From Bryobacterales bacterium (GTDB lineage Bacteria > Acidobacteriota > Terriglobia > Bryobacterales > Bryobacteraceae), in the NCBI GenBank assembly GCA_003169195.1, contig PMQB01000643.1:1-32349 (forward strand): a stretch of DNA of 32,349 nucleotides, read 5' to 3'. Positions 21,469 through 30,204 of the stretch are shown here, piece by piece. How positions within the stretch are numbered: position 1 is the stretch's first letter; every line of letters begins with the position of its first letter. Below the pieces are notes generated by a model, which was given only the letters and a program-made list of their open reading frames with translations, ran no database searches and had not been told where the DNA came from. A program made the position numbers and the translations under genes.

Positions 21469-22272
21469 TCATCGTGTTTGCCAGGTATTTCTCAGTAGCT
21501 CCCGCGACGCATCGCGAAGTTTGGGTGCCACGAAAAGAGCATCCGCCCAGAGCGGCCGGCCGGAAATGCCATTTAGCACTTGATTATAAATGAGGTGAAG
21601 GGAGTAGCCATACCTGGCGAGTTGGCTTGACAAGTCTCCGAAGAGTGGCTGATTGGAATACATCGGGACAAAATAGACCTCGAGATAGACGAGGTCGACC
21701 CTAGATTCCGAAAGTAAGTTTGACGCGCCTAAGAGCGCATCGAACTCCCCACCTTGGATGTCCATCTTAAGCAGGTTAACGTGGGTTATCTTATTTGTCT
21801 CGGTGAAGCTATCGAGCGTTTTGACACTGACAGGCAGTTTTTCAACATTCTTGAGTGCCGCATTGTAGGTAGCTGAAAGATGATCGGAGTCGGGCTGAAG
21901 AAGAGAACTCGTATCTCGCTTAGCGTTTAAATAAAAATCCGCCATTCCCTCAACGGCCCCCACGGCGCATTGGTGGACGGAGACTTTAGCATCACTTCCA
22001 AAGCTCGCTTCGATTTGAGCGCAAAGGTCGGGTTGGGCCTCAAAACAAAAGATGCGACTATTTTCGAAGAGGTTGCGGTATTCGTGAACTGTCTTGCCGA
22101 CGTTCGCGCCGACATCGAGGATGGTAGGGGCTTCCACTTTGTTGAGTAGAGATTTCTGGTCGTCTAAACAACGTCGGTCAATTGGATGAAAATCGTACCC
22201 CTTCTCCATTAGTGCTCGTCGGCCTCCTCTGAGGATTTTGGCGATTAGCGATGTGCTTTTAACAAAGGCCAT
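21469..22272 (-). CDS. FkbM family methyltransferase
   Basis: TILDVGANVGKTVHEYRNLFENSRIFCFEAQPDL; VNLLKMDIQGGEFDALLGASNLL. The track start at 22554 overlaps the Wzy gene; start at ATG 22272 (MAFVKSTSLIAKIL) is preferred. Confidence 0.88.
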   Translation of the reverse strand: MAFVKSTSLIAKILRGGRRALMEKGYDFHPIDRRCLDDQKSLLNKVEAPTILDVGANVGKTVHEYRNLFENSRIFCFEAQPDLCAQIEASFGSDAKVSVHQCAVGAVEGMADFYLNAKRDTSSLLQPDSDHLSATYNAALKNVEKLPVSVKTLDSFTETNKITHVNLLKMDIQGGEFDALLGASNLLSESRVDLVYLEVYFVPMYSNQPLFGDLSSQLARYGYSLHLIYNQVLNGISGRPLWADALFVAPKLRDASRELLRNTWQTR

Positions 22273-22291
22273 AGTTTCATGAAGAGCGCAG

Positions 22292-23551
22292 CTAAATCGC
22301 TCTATGTGCAGATATGCTCCAGTCGTGGTTCGTGGCTGTGATCGGGGCATCAGATCTGACGCCAAGTCGGCTCCTGCGCTTCCGCCGCTGTATCTGGGTG
22401 GAAGACGCGAGAGCTCCGAGGGTAAGGAGGGGAACCCAGATTGAGCGCCTGGACAAAGAAGGCCCAGTAAGATAGGGTCCAGCGAAGACAACCATGCAAG
22501 CAAGAAGTGCGCCCTTGAGATGTCGGGAGGCATCTCCCCATAGTGTGCGAACAAAAAACACGATTATCAGGCACTGGCTGAGAAGTCCCAGGAATCCGAA
22601 GTGAAAGAGTGCGGCAATTGGGGTATTGTGGATCTCCATCCCTAACGGGAGCTCCGCCAACGAATAGCCGTTACCGAACAGTATAGTGGTGAGAGTGATC
22701 TGACTCAGTGTCTCTCGTACTTGCGTTTCTCGGAAGGCAACAGTTTCGTAGTTGTTTGGGTCGCTTGCGAATTGCTGAAGACGGCTTGCCATAAGGGTTC
22801 CCATTGCGCCAAGCGATACGCTCGCAACGATGAGCGTCACGGCAATCACCATTCCGATCAGGTGCCAATACGCTCGGGCGTAAAGGCAAATCACACAGAT
22901 GCCGACGGCTAACGACAGAAAGGCTGTTAGAGAGGCTGAGTACCTCATCGAATAAATGCTTATCAATATTGGCAAGAAATAGACAAGCCATTGATGAGCG
23001 CGGATTGCCAGCGCCATCGCGATGACTACTGCAAAGGCCGAGACAGTTCCTGCTTCAATCGGGTGCTCGGCAAGACCAGTCAATCGCTGCCAAGGTTGAA
23101 GTGTGCCGCTTCCATGACCTGGGACGATGGATGTTAGAACGTGAAAGTCTCCTTGGAGGATCACCGCTATGGAACTAGCAGTGCCTGATATAAGAAGGAG
23201 GACCAGGACCTCGGTATAACTGAGGATTTGTTTCCTGGAAATTAAGTAAGCGAAGGCCAGCATGGCGCAGAAGGCTATAAGCAGCGCCGACGTTCTTTGA
23301 AGATGTTCGACAGCATTTGAGGAGATGATCAGGGATAAGAGCCCTGCCAGGACCATTGCGAAAATCCCAGCCAACGGCAATCTGAGTCGAGGCGAGTGCG
23401 TGGGCTTTGGATGGGCACGATAGGGTATTGCTACCAATGCGACTAGGGGCGAAAGCAAATCGAAAACGGTCAGGCCGCCCAATCGAAATACCGACCAGAA
23501 AGATGTCAAAAGCGCAGTTGCGGTCAGCGCACGCAGTAAGTTTCGGTACAT
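22292..23551 (-). CDS. O-antigen ligase/polymerase-like (Wzy-type) membrane protein
   Basis: 419 aa with many TM segments; periplasmic-loop pattern RLTGLAEHPIEAGTVSAFAVVIA and FGNGYSLAELPLGMEIHNTPIAALFHFGFLGLL typical of Wzy_C/O-antigen ligase. Confidence 0.85.
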   Translation of the reverse strand: MYRNLLRALTATALLTSFWSVFRLGGLTVFDLLSPLVALVAIPYRAHPKPTHSPRLRLPLAGIFAMVLAGLLSLIISSNAVEHLQRTSALLIAFCAMLAFAYLISRKQILSYTEVLVLLLISGTASSIAVILQGDFHVLTSIVPGHGSGTLQPWQRLTGLAEHPIEAGTVSAFAVVIAMALAIRAHQWLVYFLPILISIYSMRYSASLTAFLSLAVGICVICLYARAYWHLIGMVIAVTLIVASVSLGAMGTLMASRLQQFASDPNNYETVAFRETQVRETLSQITLTTILFGNGYSLAELPLGMEIHNTPIAALFHFGFLGLLSQCLIIVFFVRTLWGDASRHLKGALLACMVVFAGPYLTGPSLSRRSIWVPLLTLGALASSTQIQRRKRRSRLGVRSDAPITATNHDWSISAHRAI

Positions 23552-23601
23552 TGGCAGTTTTTATTCAGCAACGTTGCGGCAAAGAGGTTTACGCGTGTTC
23601 C

Positions 23602-24549
23602 TCAATGAGAAACAAGCGTATCCGCTGCGGCACTGACACGTTGATCAAAGGCGAGACTCATACACTGGTTCCATTGTTCTCGATCCGGCTGGGCGTCCTG
23701 ATTTACAATCATTTCAAAAGAACCGTTGCAAAGGCCCCCTTTCCGATTAAAGCCGGAGTGCCAGATACTTGGTCGCCCGGAGAGATAGGCCGCCCATTGA
23801 CTAAATGTCGAGAGTGAACCTACCATCAGTAAAGATTTGGATAGATAGATCAGGTCATCTTGGGCCGTTCTGCCCCTCACGAGGCGAACGTTAGGCATTC
23901 GAAGGAGGGGCGCAAGTTCATGCTCCGTTGCGTCTGAGCATACTCCTATCTCACCCCTCCAGCTGGAATCAGCCAAGATACGTTCGAGCACATTTGTATA
24001 CCAGGAGATCGGAAGTTGCATGTTGAGGGTGCTGGTAACATTGGGATCATATTTCGGATGATCACCGAGGCGAACATGCACGCCAATGTGTGGTTCCGTC
24101 TTCGTTTGAACAAGGCTCTGATCCTTCAACGCCGAGAAAAAGCGTTCTTTGAGCCAAGGGTATTCTTTAGAGGGAATATCTTGGAAGTGGTTCTGCACGC
24201 CTCGAAATACCACGATTTGTCGTGAAGAATTGTTGGTTCTTGGATTCCACTTTTCTTCCCTGACCTGAGGCACGGAATACAGTAAACGCAATTTATCAAG
24301 ACCGGAAATCTCTCCCGGAAGAGGCCGAAAGAGCCCGCAATAGTGGCGCCTGTCTTTTTCCCAGTGGGTCCATGACCGCCGCTTAATCTGTGGCCAAGTC
24401 GTGTAGATTTGGTCTGCTCCCATGGCTTTGCAGAAGAGCGATGACCTCGCCCAGCTAAAGAGCAAATTGCCGAGTCCCAGTCCGCCTAGCCGCACTAATC
24501 CGGTCTCTATGCCGATTGGGCTGGCAAATCCATAGATTCCATTTGGCAT
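23602..24549 (-). CDS. Glycosyltransferase family 11-like (alpha-1,2-fucosyltransferase-like)
   Basis: GGLGLGNLLFSWARSSLF, IGVHVRLGDHP (HxRxGD-type), LIYLSKSLLMVGSLSTFSQWAAYLSGRPSIW (S-x-FSxWAAxL). Confidence 0.75.
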   Translation of the reverse strand: MPNGIYGFASPIGIETGLVRLGGLGLGNLLFSWARSSLFCKAMGADQIYTTWPQIKRRSWTHWEKDRRHYCGLFRPLPGEISGLDKLRLLYSVPQVREEKWNPRTNNSSRQIVVFRGVQNHFQDIPSKEYPWLKERFFSALKDQSLVQTKTEPHIGVHVRLGDHPKYDPNVTSTLNMQLPISWYTNVLERILADSSWRGEIGVCSDATEHELAPLLRMPNVRLVRGRTAQDDLIYLSKSLLMVGSLSTFSQWAAYLSGRPSIWHSGFNRKGGLCNGSFEMIVNQDAQPDREQWNQCMSLAFDQRVSAAADTLVSH

Positions 24550-24551
24550 TT

Positions 24552-25904
24552 TCAGATCGCTTCCTTCGTCAAGGTGTTGAATTTGTTACTTTCTGAGGCT
24601 TTGGTTGACCGCATCGCCAGGAGGTATCCCAGCAGCGTTATGATTTCCGTGATGGTAACGGCTGCAGCAGCGCCTGTTTCGTTCCAAACCTTGCCGAGTA
24701 GCGCAATGCTGAGTATATTTATGATTCCGGCTACCACAAGAACGCGAAGGGAGCTTCGCTCCATCCGGAGCGGGAGAAGCCAATAGTAGACGATTGAGGT
24801 AGTCATGGCGTTCAAGAGGGGGAAAATGGCCAATATTCTGAGTGCCGGGAGAGCCGGCAACATACGTTTTCCGTACAAAAGTAGAATTATCAATTTCGGT
24901 ATTGCAAAGACTATCACCGAGACGCCAGCTCCGATGGCAACTGATATCCCGCCTGCTAGATTAGCCAGGCGTGTAGCTCTTTGGTGACTGGACGCAGCGG
25001 CTTTCCTGCTGATCTTTGGGTAGACAAATTGAGTTATAGGAGCGCTCAAAGAGGACAAGTATCTTACAAGCTTGTCGGCGCACCCGAAGAACCCAACGTG
25101 CGCGGGGGAACTGACCATTCCTAGAATGGCAATGTTAACGGTTCCGGTCGAATAGCGGGCGAGTTGTTGAAGGAATAAAGTACCGCCATCGCGCATTACT
25201 TCGACGATGGCGTGTTTGCTTGGTATTACAAGCTTCAAATCGACTCCGACCCGTCGAATCGCCCATATGAACAGGCACAGCGTACAAGCGACTTGAATCA
25301 AAAGGACTTTGGATACGTCGCGATCGTCGTGGATCAGAGCGAGAATGAAGGCGACAGCGCATGCCCGCATTAGGGTATCTACGCTTAAATATGCGCGCAG
25401 ACGTTCGCGACCCATAAAATACCATTGGAGGTCAAGGCCCTGCAGCACACCCCAAATGTAACCTCCCGTAACCAATAGCGGATAGCCGGACACACTTGGG
25501 ATACACAGCATCGAGATGGGAATCAGCAAGGCGCAGGGGGCCGCGATCAAGAGTTTCGCCGCATTAATTGCACTGACTAGAAGCCCGAGGTTCGCTCCGG
25601 TTGGGTTTTCGGCAACTGCTCTAGATCCAGTCCAGCGGAAACCATATTCTGTAAACGTGCTTACAGTAAAGCCCAGTGATTGTGCAATTATTAGCCGACC
25701 GTAACAGGATGGGCTGAGTCGACGTGTGAGGAGCGCTACGCTGAGCGCAGGCACAAGATAATTGAGAAAGTGAATGAAGTAGAGGTGAAGTACAGTTGCG
25801 CTGCTTTTGTGATTAATTACCCGCCTCAGTTTTTGGGAGATTGATCCGGCTAGCGGTTGGGTGGTCTCGGTGCTTTTGGTTGGGATTGAAGTGGGCAAAC
25901 TCAA
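24552..25904 (-). CDS. Polysaccharide flippase (Wzx / oligosaccharide translocase)
   Basis: 12-14 TM-like pattern; ALLTRRLSPSCYGRLIIAQSLGFTVSTFTEYGFRWTGSRAVA, GFFGCADKLVRYLSSLSAPITQFVYPKISRKAA. Confidence 0.9.
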   Translation of the reverse strand: MSLPTSIPTKSTETTQPLAGSISQKLRRVINHKSSATVLHLYFIHFLNYLVPALSVALLTRRLSPSCYGRLIIAQSLGFTVSTFTEYGFRWTGSRAVAENPTGANLGLLVSAINAAKLLIAAPCALLIPISMLCIPSVSGYPLLVTGGYIWGVLQGLDLQWYFMGRERLRAYLSVDTLMRACAVAFILALIHDDRDVSKVLLIQVACTLCLFIWAIRRVGVDLKLVIPSKHAIVEVMRDGGTLFLQQLARYSTGTVNIAILGMVSSPAHVGFFGCADKLVRYLSSLSAPITQFVYPKISRKAAASSHQRATRLANLAGGISVAIGAGVSVIVFAIPKLIILLLYGKRMLPALPALRILAIFPLLNAMTTSIVYYWLLPLRMERSSLRVLVVAGIINILSIALLGKVWNETGAAAAVTITEIITLLGYLLAMRSTKASESNKFNTLTKEAI

Positions 25905-26021
25905 GTTGATTCCGGCAGAGCGGCGGACGAGTGCGAACGGAAGAGAGCGCTCGTCGAATGAGCTGATTGGTATGGAGCGTTGCGGCCTATGGATGGCGCA
26001 GAATTTTATGTTTGGGTGCTG

Positions 26022-27065
26022 TCACTGGTGGAGGTTTTGAGCAGCCGACGATTGCCAGACATTCACTGACCGAATCGTCATAGGCTGGTTGGGCCCGGTC
26101 CCGAGAATCAGAATCAGGTGCTGCTGATCGAGAACACCAAACAGCCAAGGCTGATTGTGCGGCGTTGGTGGCTGATCAGTGTATTGGGTCCATGCACGAT
26201 CGGAACCCATGGGTTTCCCGTCGAGAAGAAAGCGAGCATATCCGGGCTTGCCCGGCTTAGCCGGCACCCAAAGAAATCCGAACCGATGGTAGCGTTTAAA
26301 GTCGATGTCTTTATTGGCAAATCTTTTTGGTTCGTCGGAGCGCATGGGCTCTTCGCAAGATCCATGGGGACAGGTCACATTCGGAATGCCATACCAGTCA
26401 TGCATGGATCCTCCGTACGCGTGCCTCGGGCCTTCGCCCATGTGAAAGTAAAGATATTCAAAAAAGTCGACTTCCACAGCGTGAACGTAGCCGGGCGGCT
26501 GTTTAGGCCAGTGGTCGGATCGAAAGATACAGCTTTCTATTGGCAAAGCCCAGAAGGAGGGCCAACCGGAGCTTTTCATATACGCGGCCCAAGCCACGTC
26601 GTCGGGATTGAATTTAAACTCGGCTTCAATGTAAGCTCCACCGCCAAATGCGGTGCCGACGAAGCGAGCGGCGTTATGCGCGGGCGTGGCGGTCATGATT
26701 TCGCTGTCCGGGTTAATCTTGTCGCCCAGTAGGGTTACGGACTGGTCGGGGTTCAAGACGACGGCGGCAGGGTTTGCGTGGTAGCCAAAAAGGTTCCACA
26801 GGTACCACTGAAAGCCCGGCTTTCCTGACGCCGATAGATCGACATTTGAGCGATTGAAGTCAGCAGAAAAGGTATTCACGTTGTAGCCAACTGCCGCAGC
26901 GGCCGAGGGCGTTTCTGCTTGGAGGGGTACACCGGATACAGTTGCCGCTAGCACAGCCAGTGGCAGGAGAGAGGCCATAGCGGAAAAGCTTCTTGGGTGA
27001 ACGAAATCTGGGGGTAGTCTTTTTGACTGGGATTTTTTGGGTGCAGGAGCATCAGTACTTTGCAT
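26022..27065 (-). CDS. Secreted glycoside hydrolase family 16-like / ConA-like lectin-glucanase protein
   Basis: Hydrophobic signal region MASLLPLAVLAATVSGVPLQA; GGGAYIEAEFKF, GWPSFWALP, VHAVEVDFFEYL (E-x-D-x-x-E as in GH16 active sites), FLLDGKPMGSDRAW. Confidence 0.75.
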   Translation of the reverse strand: MQSTDAPAPKKSQSKRLPPDFVHPRSFSAMASLLPLAVLAATVSGVPLQAETPSAAAAVGYNVNTFSADFNRSNVDLSASGKPGFQWYLWNLFGYHANPAAVVLNPDQSVTLLGDKINPDSEIMTATPAHNAARFVGTAFGGGAYIEAEFKFNPDDVAWAAYMKSSGWPSFWALPIESCIFRSDHWPKQPPGYVHAVEVDFFEYLYFHMGEGPRHAYGGSMHDWYGIPNVTCPHGSCEEPMRSDEPKRFANKDIDFKRYHRFGFLWVPAKPGKPGYARFLLDGKPMGSDRAWTQYTDQPPTPHNQPWLFGVLDQQHLILILGTGPNQPMTIRSVNVWQSSAAQNLHQ

Positions 27066-27082
27066 CGGCCTAAGTTGAGACG

Positions 27083-27790
27083 CTAGGCGGCCGCTTTCTC
27101 ATCGCGGAAGAGCAGGTTACATCCGGTTATTTTGTAGAGGGCGTATCCTTGATCTTGCAAGTAGGCTGTCATTCGGCTGCGGCTTTCGGGCGACAAAAAT
27201 TCGGCAATGATGTAGAGCGGTCTGTGTTTTGTCCAGTTGTTCCCTTGGAGGACGATTTCATCCCATCCTTCGCAATCTATGCTCAGTAATGCGAACTGTG
27301 ACCTATCGGCCAGACAAACGCTATCAAGGACGCGATTCAAGGTGGTAATGGGTATGTATCGACTGCTTTGTGTACCGGAGGTATCCAGGAAGCCGTCTGA
27401 GGAAAAGCTGGAAAGGCCATGGTATTTGCTCACTTTCAGACACTGGAGATCGTCTGAAGAGCCAAGTCCCATGCAAAGGCAGACGTCTTGAGGCCTAAAC
27501 TTTTCATAGACGCGGCACATGCGGGGATTCGGTTCAATGGCGATGCCCCTCATTCCGGATTTGTAGAGTTTGAAGGTATTGGAGAGCTTTGAGGGGTGAT
27601 TCGCACCTACGTCCACGTAAAAACCGCTAGCGAGGAACGGCTTTAGTTGGTCTAACATCAAGTTATCTTCGCCGTGCTGGGCGAAGGATCTAGCCGGGGT
27701 GAGGTTGTAACGGATGAGATCCATTAACCCATCGCCGTACTGTTTTGCGAGAAAAAGCCCGTTGGGAATTGGAATTTGGTTTAGTTGCAT
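27083..27790 (-). CDS. FkbM family methyltransferase
   Basis: FYVDVGANHPSKLSNTFKLYKSGMRGIAIEPNPRMCRVYEKF; FALLSIDCEGWDEIVLQGNNW. Start at ATG 27790 (MQLNQIPIPNG) avoids overlap with the BY-kinase; the track start is 27880. Confidence 0.88.
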   Translation of the reverse strand: MQLNQIPIPNGLFLAKQYGDGLMDLIRYNLTPARSFAQHGEDNLMLDQLKPFLASGFYVDVGANHPSKLSNTFKLYKSGMRGIAIEPNPRMCRVYEKFRPQDVCLCMGLGSSDDLQCLKVSKYHGLSSFSSDGFLDTSGTQSSRYIPITTLNRVLDSVCLADRSQFALLSIDCEGWDEIVLQGNNWTKHRPLYIIAEFLSPESRSRMTAYLQDQGYALYKITGCNLLFRDEKAAA

Positions 27791-27827
27791 GCGCTTGGCG
27801 CTGATGTTTATGACTTTGTCTTCGGGA

Positions 27828-30185
27828 TTAGCCGTTATGGTCGCCCGGTCGAGAGTAGCGATTGTGGTAGCCGGAGCCATAATAAGGCGTTCGATAATAA
27901 CCGTTTGGTGATCGTTTAGGGTCCCAATCGTTTAGAACTGTTCCCAAGAGGCGAGTATTGTCTTCTTCAAAACGCTCCTTGGCCGCCAGTAACAGATCGC
28001 GCGTTGTCTTACCGACGCGGGCGACCAAGACGACAGCATCGGCTAAGCGGCCCGTCACGCGGGCATCAGTCATTTGCAACATCGGAGGGGTATCAATCAG
28101 AATCATGTCGTAATCATCCCTGAGCCGATCGAGGAGCGCTTGAAGGTTGGGCGAGTAGAGTAAATGAGCGGCTGCTTCTGTGGGTGGTCCGGCCGGCAAA
28201 ACGTGAAGGCCGGGAGTTGTGGTTTCTTGGATCAGGCCAAGAACGTTCTCATCCGAGTATTCTTCCGAAAGGATGTCGGACAAACCGCGCTCGTTTCTGA
28301 GACTAAAGACGTCGTGCATTCGGGGGCGGCGCAGATCAGCGTCGATGATCAGGACCTTGCGGCGGATCTCGGCGGTAGCAATTGCTAGATTGCTAACGAC
28401 AGTTGTTTTGCCTTCAGCGGGGCTGGCGCTGGTGAAGACCAAAGTACGCGGACGGCTTCCGTTCTCACCCATGAAGAGGATGGAGGTGAGAGTCGAGCGG
28501 AATGCCTCAGCGATGCCACTTGAGCGGTGCTGAGAGGTAATCAGTTCGACTCCGCGAGAGGCGTTTCGGCGGGTCAGTTGACGATCACTCTTGGTGATTG
28601 GATTCGAATAGCCCGGTGGACCATAAAGGGCTTTTCCGGCAAAGGAGGCGCTTGGAATGGTGCCGAGTTCGGGGAGATTGAGCCAAAGTTTTATATCGCC
28701 CGGCTGCTGGAGGGCGCGGTCGGCGCGTTCTCGAATGGTGACAAAGGCGACGCTCAGGAGAAGTCCCGTTATCAAACCAACTGCCGAATTGAGGGGAAAG
28801 TTGGGAAAGATGGGCCTGTCAGGAGCGTCCGCTGCATCTACGATACGGACATTGCTGGGGCGCATTGCTGAAGCGACTGAGGCTTGCTTTGTCTGTTGGA
28901 GCATCGTGTCGTACAACTGGCGGTTACTGTCAACTTCACGTTTGAGGATGTTGTACTGAATCGCCTTCTCGCTTTGACCAGAGACTTCTCTGATTTGTTT
29001 AAGGTAAGCGGCACCAAGGAGTGTCTCGCTGCCGAGAGCTTGCCGGTAGTCGTTTTGTATGCGCTGTAGTACCTGTGCACGATCGTGTTCAAAAGATGAT
29101 TGAAGTGCATGGAGTTCTGCTTGAGCTTCCTGGAGCTTGTCGTATCCGGGATTGAAGACCGCGCTCAAAGATGCAACTTGGCGCCGGAGATCATTCAGCT
29201 TAAGATTCGTGGCCTGCAGTCCCGGATCACCCAACACATCGGCTAAAGAATCAGGGGGGCTTTTTTCGGAGAGGCGGTAGCGCGACTCTTTGGCAATTCG
29301 GTCGGCCGTGGCTACAGACAGCTGTTGCTGGATTTGCTGAAGTTTCTCTGTTGCCACGTTTGTGTTTTCGTCAGTAAAGATCAAACCTGACTGGCGCGCG
29401 TAAGCCTGAAGGGCATCTTCAGATGCCTGAAGCTTCGCCCTGGCATCGTCGATTTCATTTCGCAACCAGGCGCCAGTACGCTGCGTTGTGTCGTAACGGG
29501 CTTCGAGGTTCTGTTGGATGAATTCCTGAACGAGGGTATTGGCAAAATCGGCAGCGAATTGAGGATCGGTGGAATCGGCGGTTACTTCGAGTACGCGTGT
29601 CCGCGGAGTGCTATGAACTTTGAGGCTGCCTGCGGTTTTGGCAAATAAGGAGTGTCGTTGATCCATCTGCGCAGGCTGCGGCAGGTGAAGCCAACTGCGC
29701 CATCCCGCTGCTGGGAGTTACGTTTTGTGAAGGGCTCCCGGGTCGGAGTTGGGGCAGAGCTTTCCGGCGACACGCTTCAACAGCGCGGCTCCTTGGAGGA
29801 GCCGAACCTGGGTTTCTTCTTCGGATGTGTCATAAGAATCCCCATTGGAACTGGTTGTTGGACTCGCCTGCTTCATGTTCATGAAGTCTTCATTGATGTT
29901 GAGCACTTCCAGAGTTGTGCGGGCCCGGTACACGGGTTTCATCGGGATTCCTGCTAGAAAGCCGAGGAGCAACCCACCCGCGCATGTGAGCACGATGTTT
30001 TTTTTGTTACGGCGGAGTATCCGTAAGTATTCGAGCAGACCTTCGGCGCCATCGTCGGCTTCTTCTTCGAAACCATATGGAGTTCGCGCGGTCAAAGCAG
30101 GCTGCGGCTGGGCCGTTTTTGATGCAATGGGATGTGGGACGATTGACGAGGCTTTGGCGGGTGAGGGATGAGAAGATCGGTCCAT
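27828..30185 (-). pseudogene. Wzz/GumC-type chain-length determinant fused to BY-kinase (Wzc-like), interrupted by one in-frame TAA at 29718-29720
   Basis: ORFs 29718..30185 and 27828..29666 are in the same frame (start offset 519 nt = 173 codons). Between them: GALHKT*LPAAGWRSWLHLPQPAQMDQRHSL. N-terminal Wzz domain (EYLRILRRNKKNIVLT...PVYRARTTLEVLN); Walker A ASPAEGKTTVVSNLA, Walker A' VLIIDADLRRPRMH, Walker B MILIDTPP. Confidence 0.88.
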
Positions 30186-30204
30186 GTTTTAGCGGCCTAC
30201 TTAT

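Noticed and set aside
21469-22554. 361-aa version of the FkbM protein
   Set aside because: The first 94 residues are non-homologous and overlap the Wzy-like gene; the ATG at 22272 gives a normal FkbM start.
23407-23817. 136-aa plus-strand ORF
   Set aside because: Antisense to the Wzy-like and GT11-like gene ends; no family features.
26118-26732. 204-aa plus-strand ORF
   Set aside because: Antisense shadow of the GH16-like gene with no recognisable domain.
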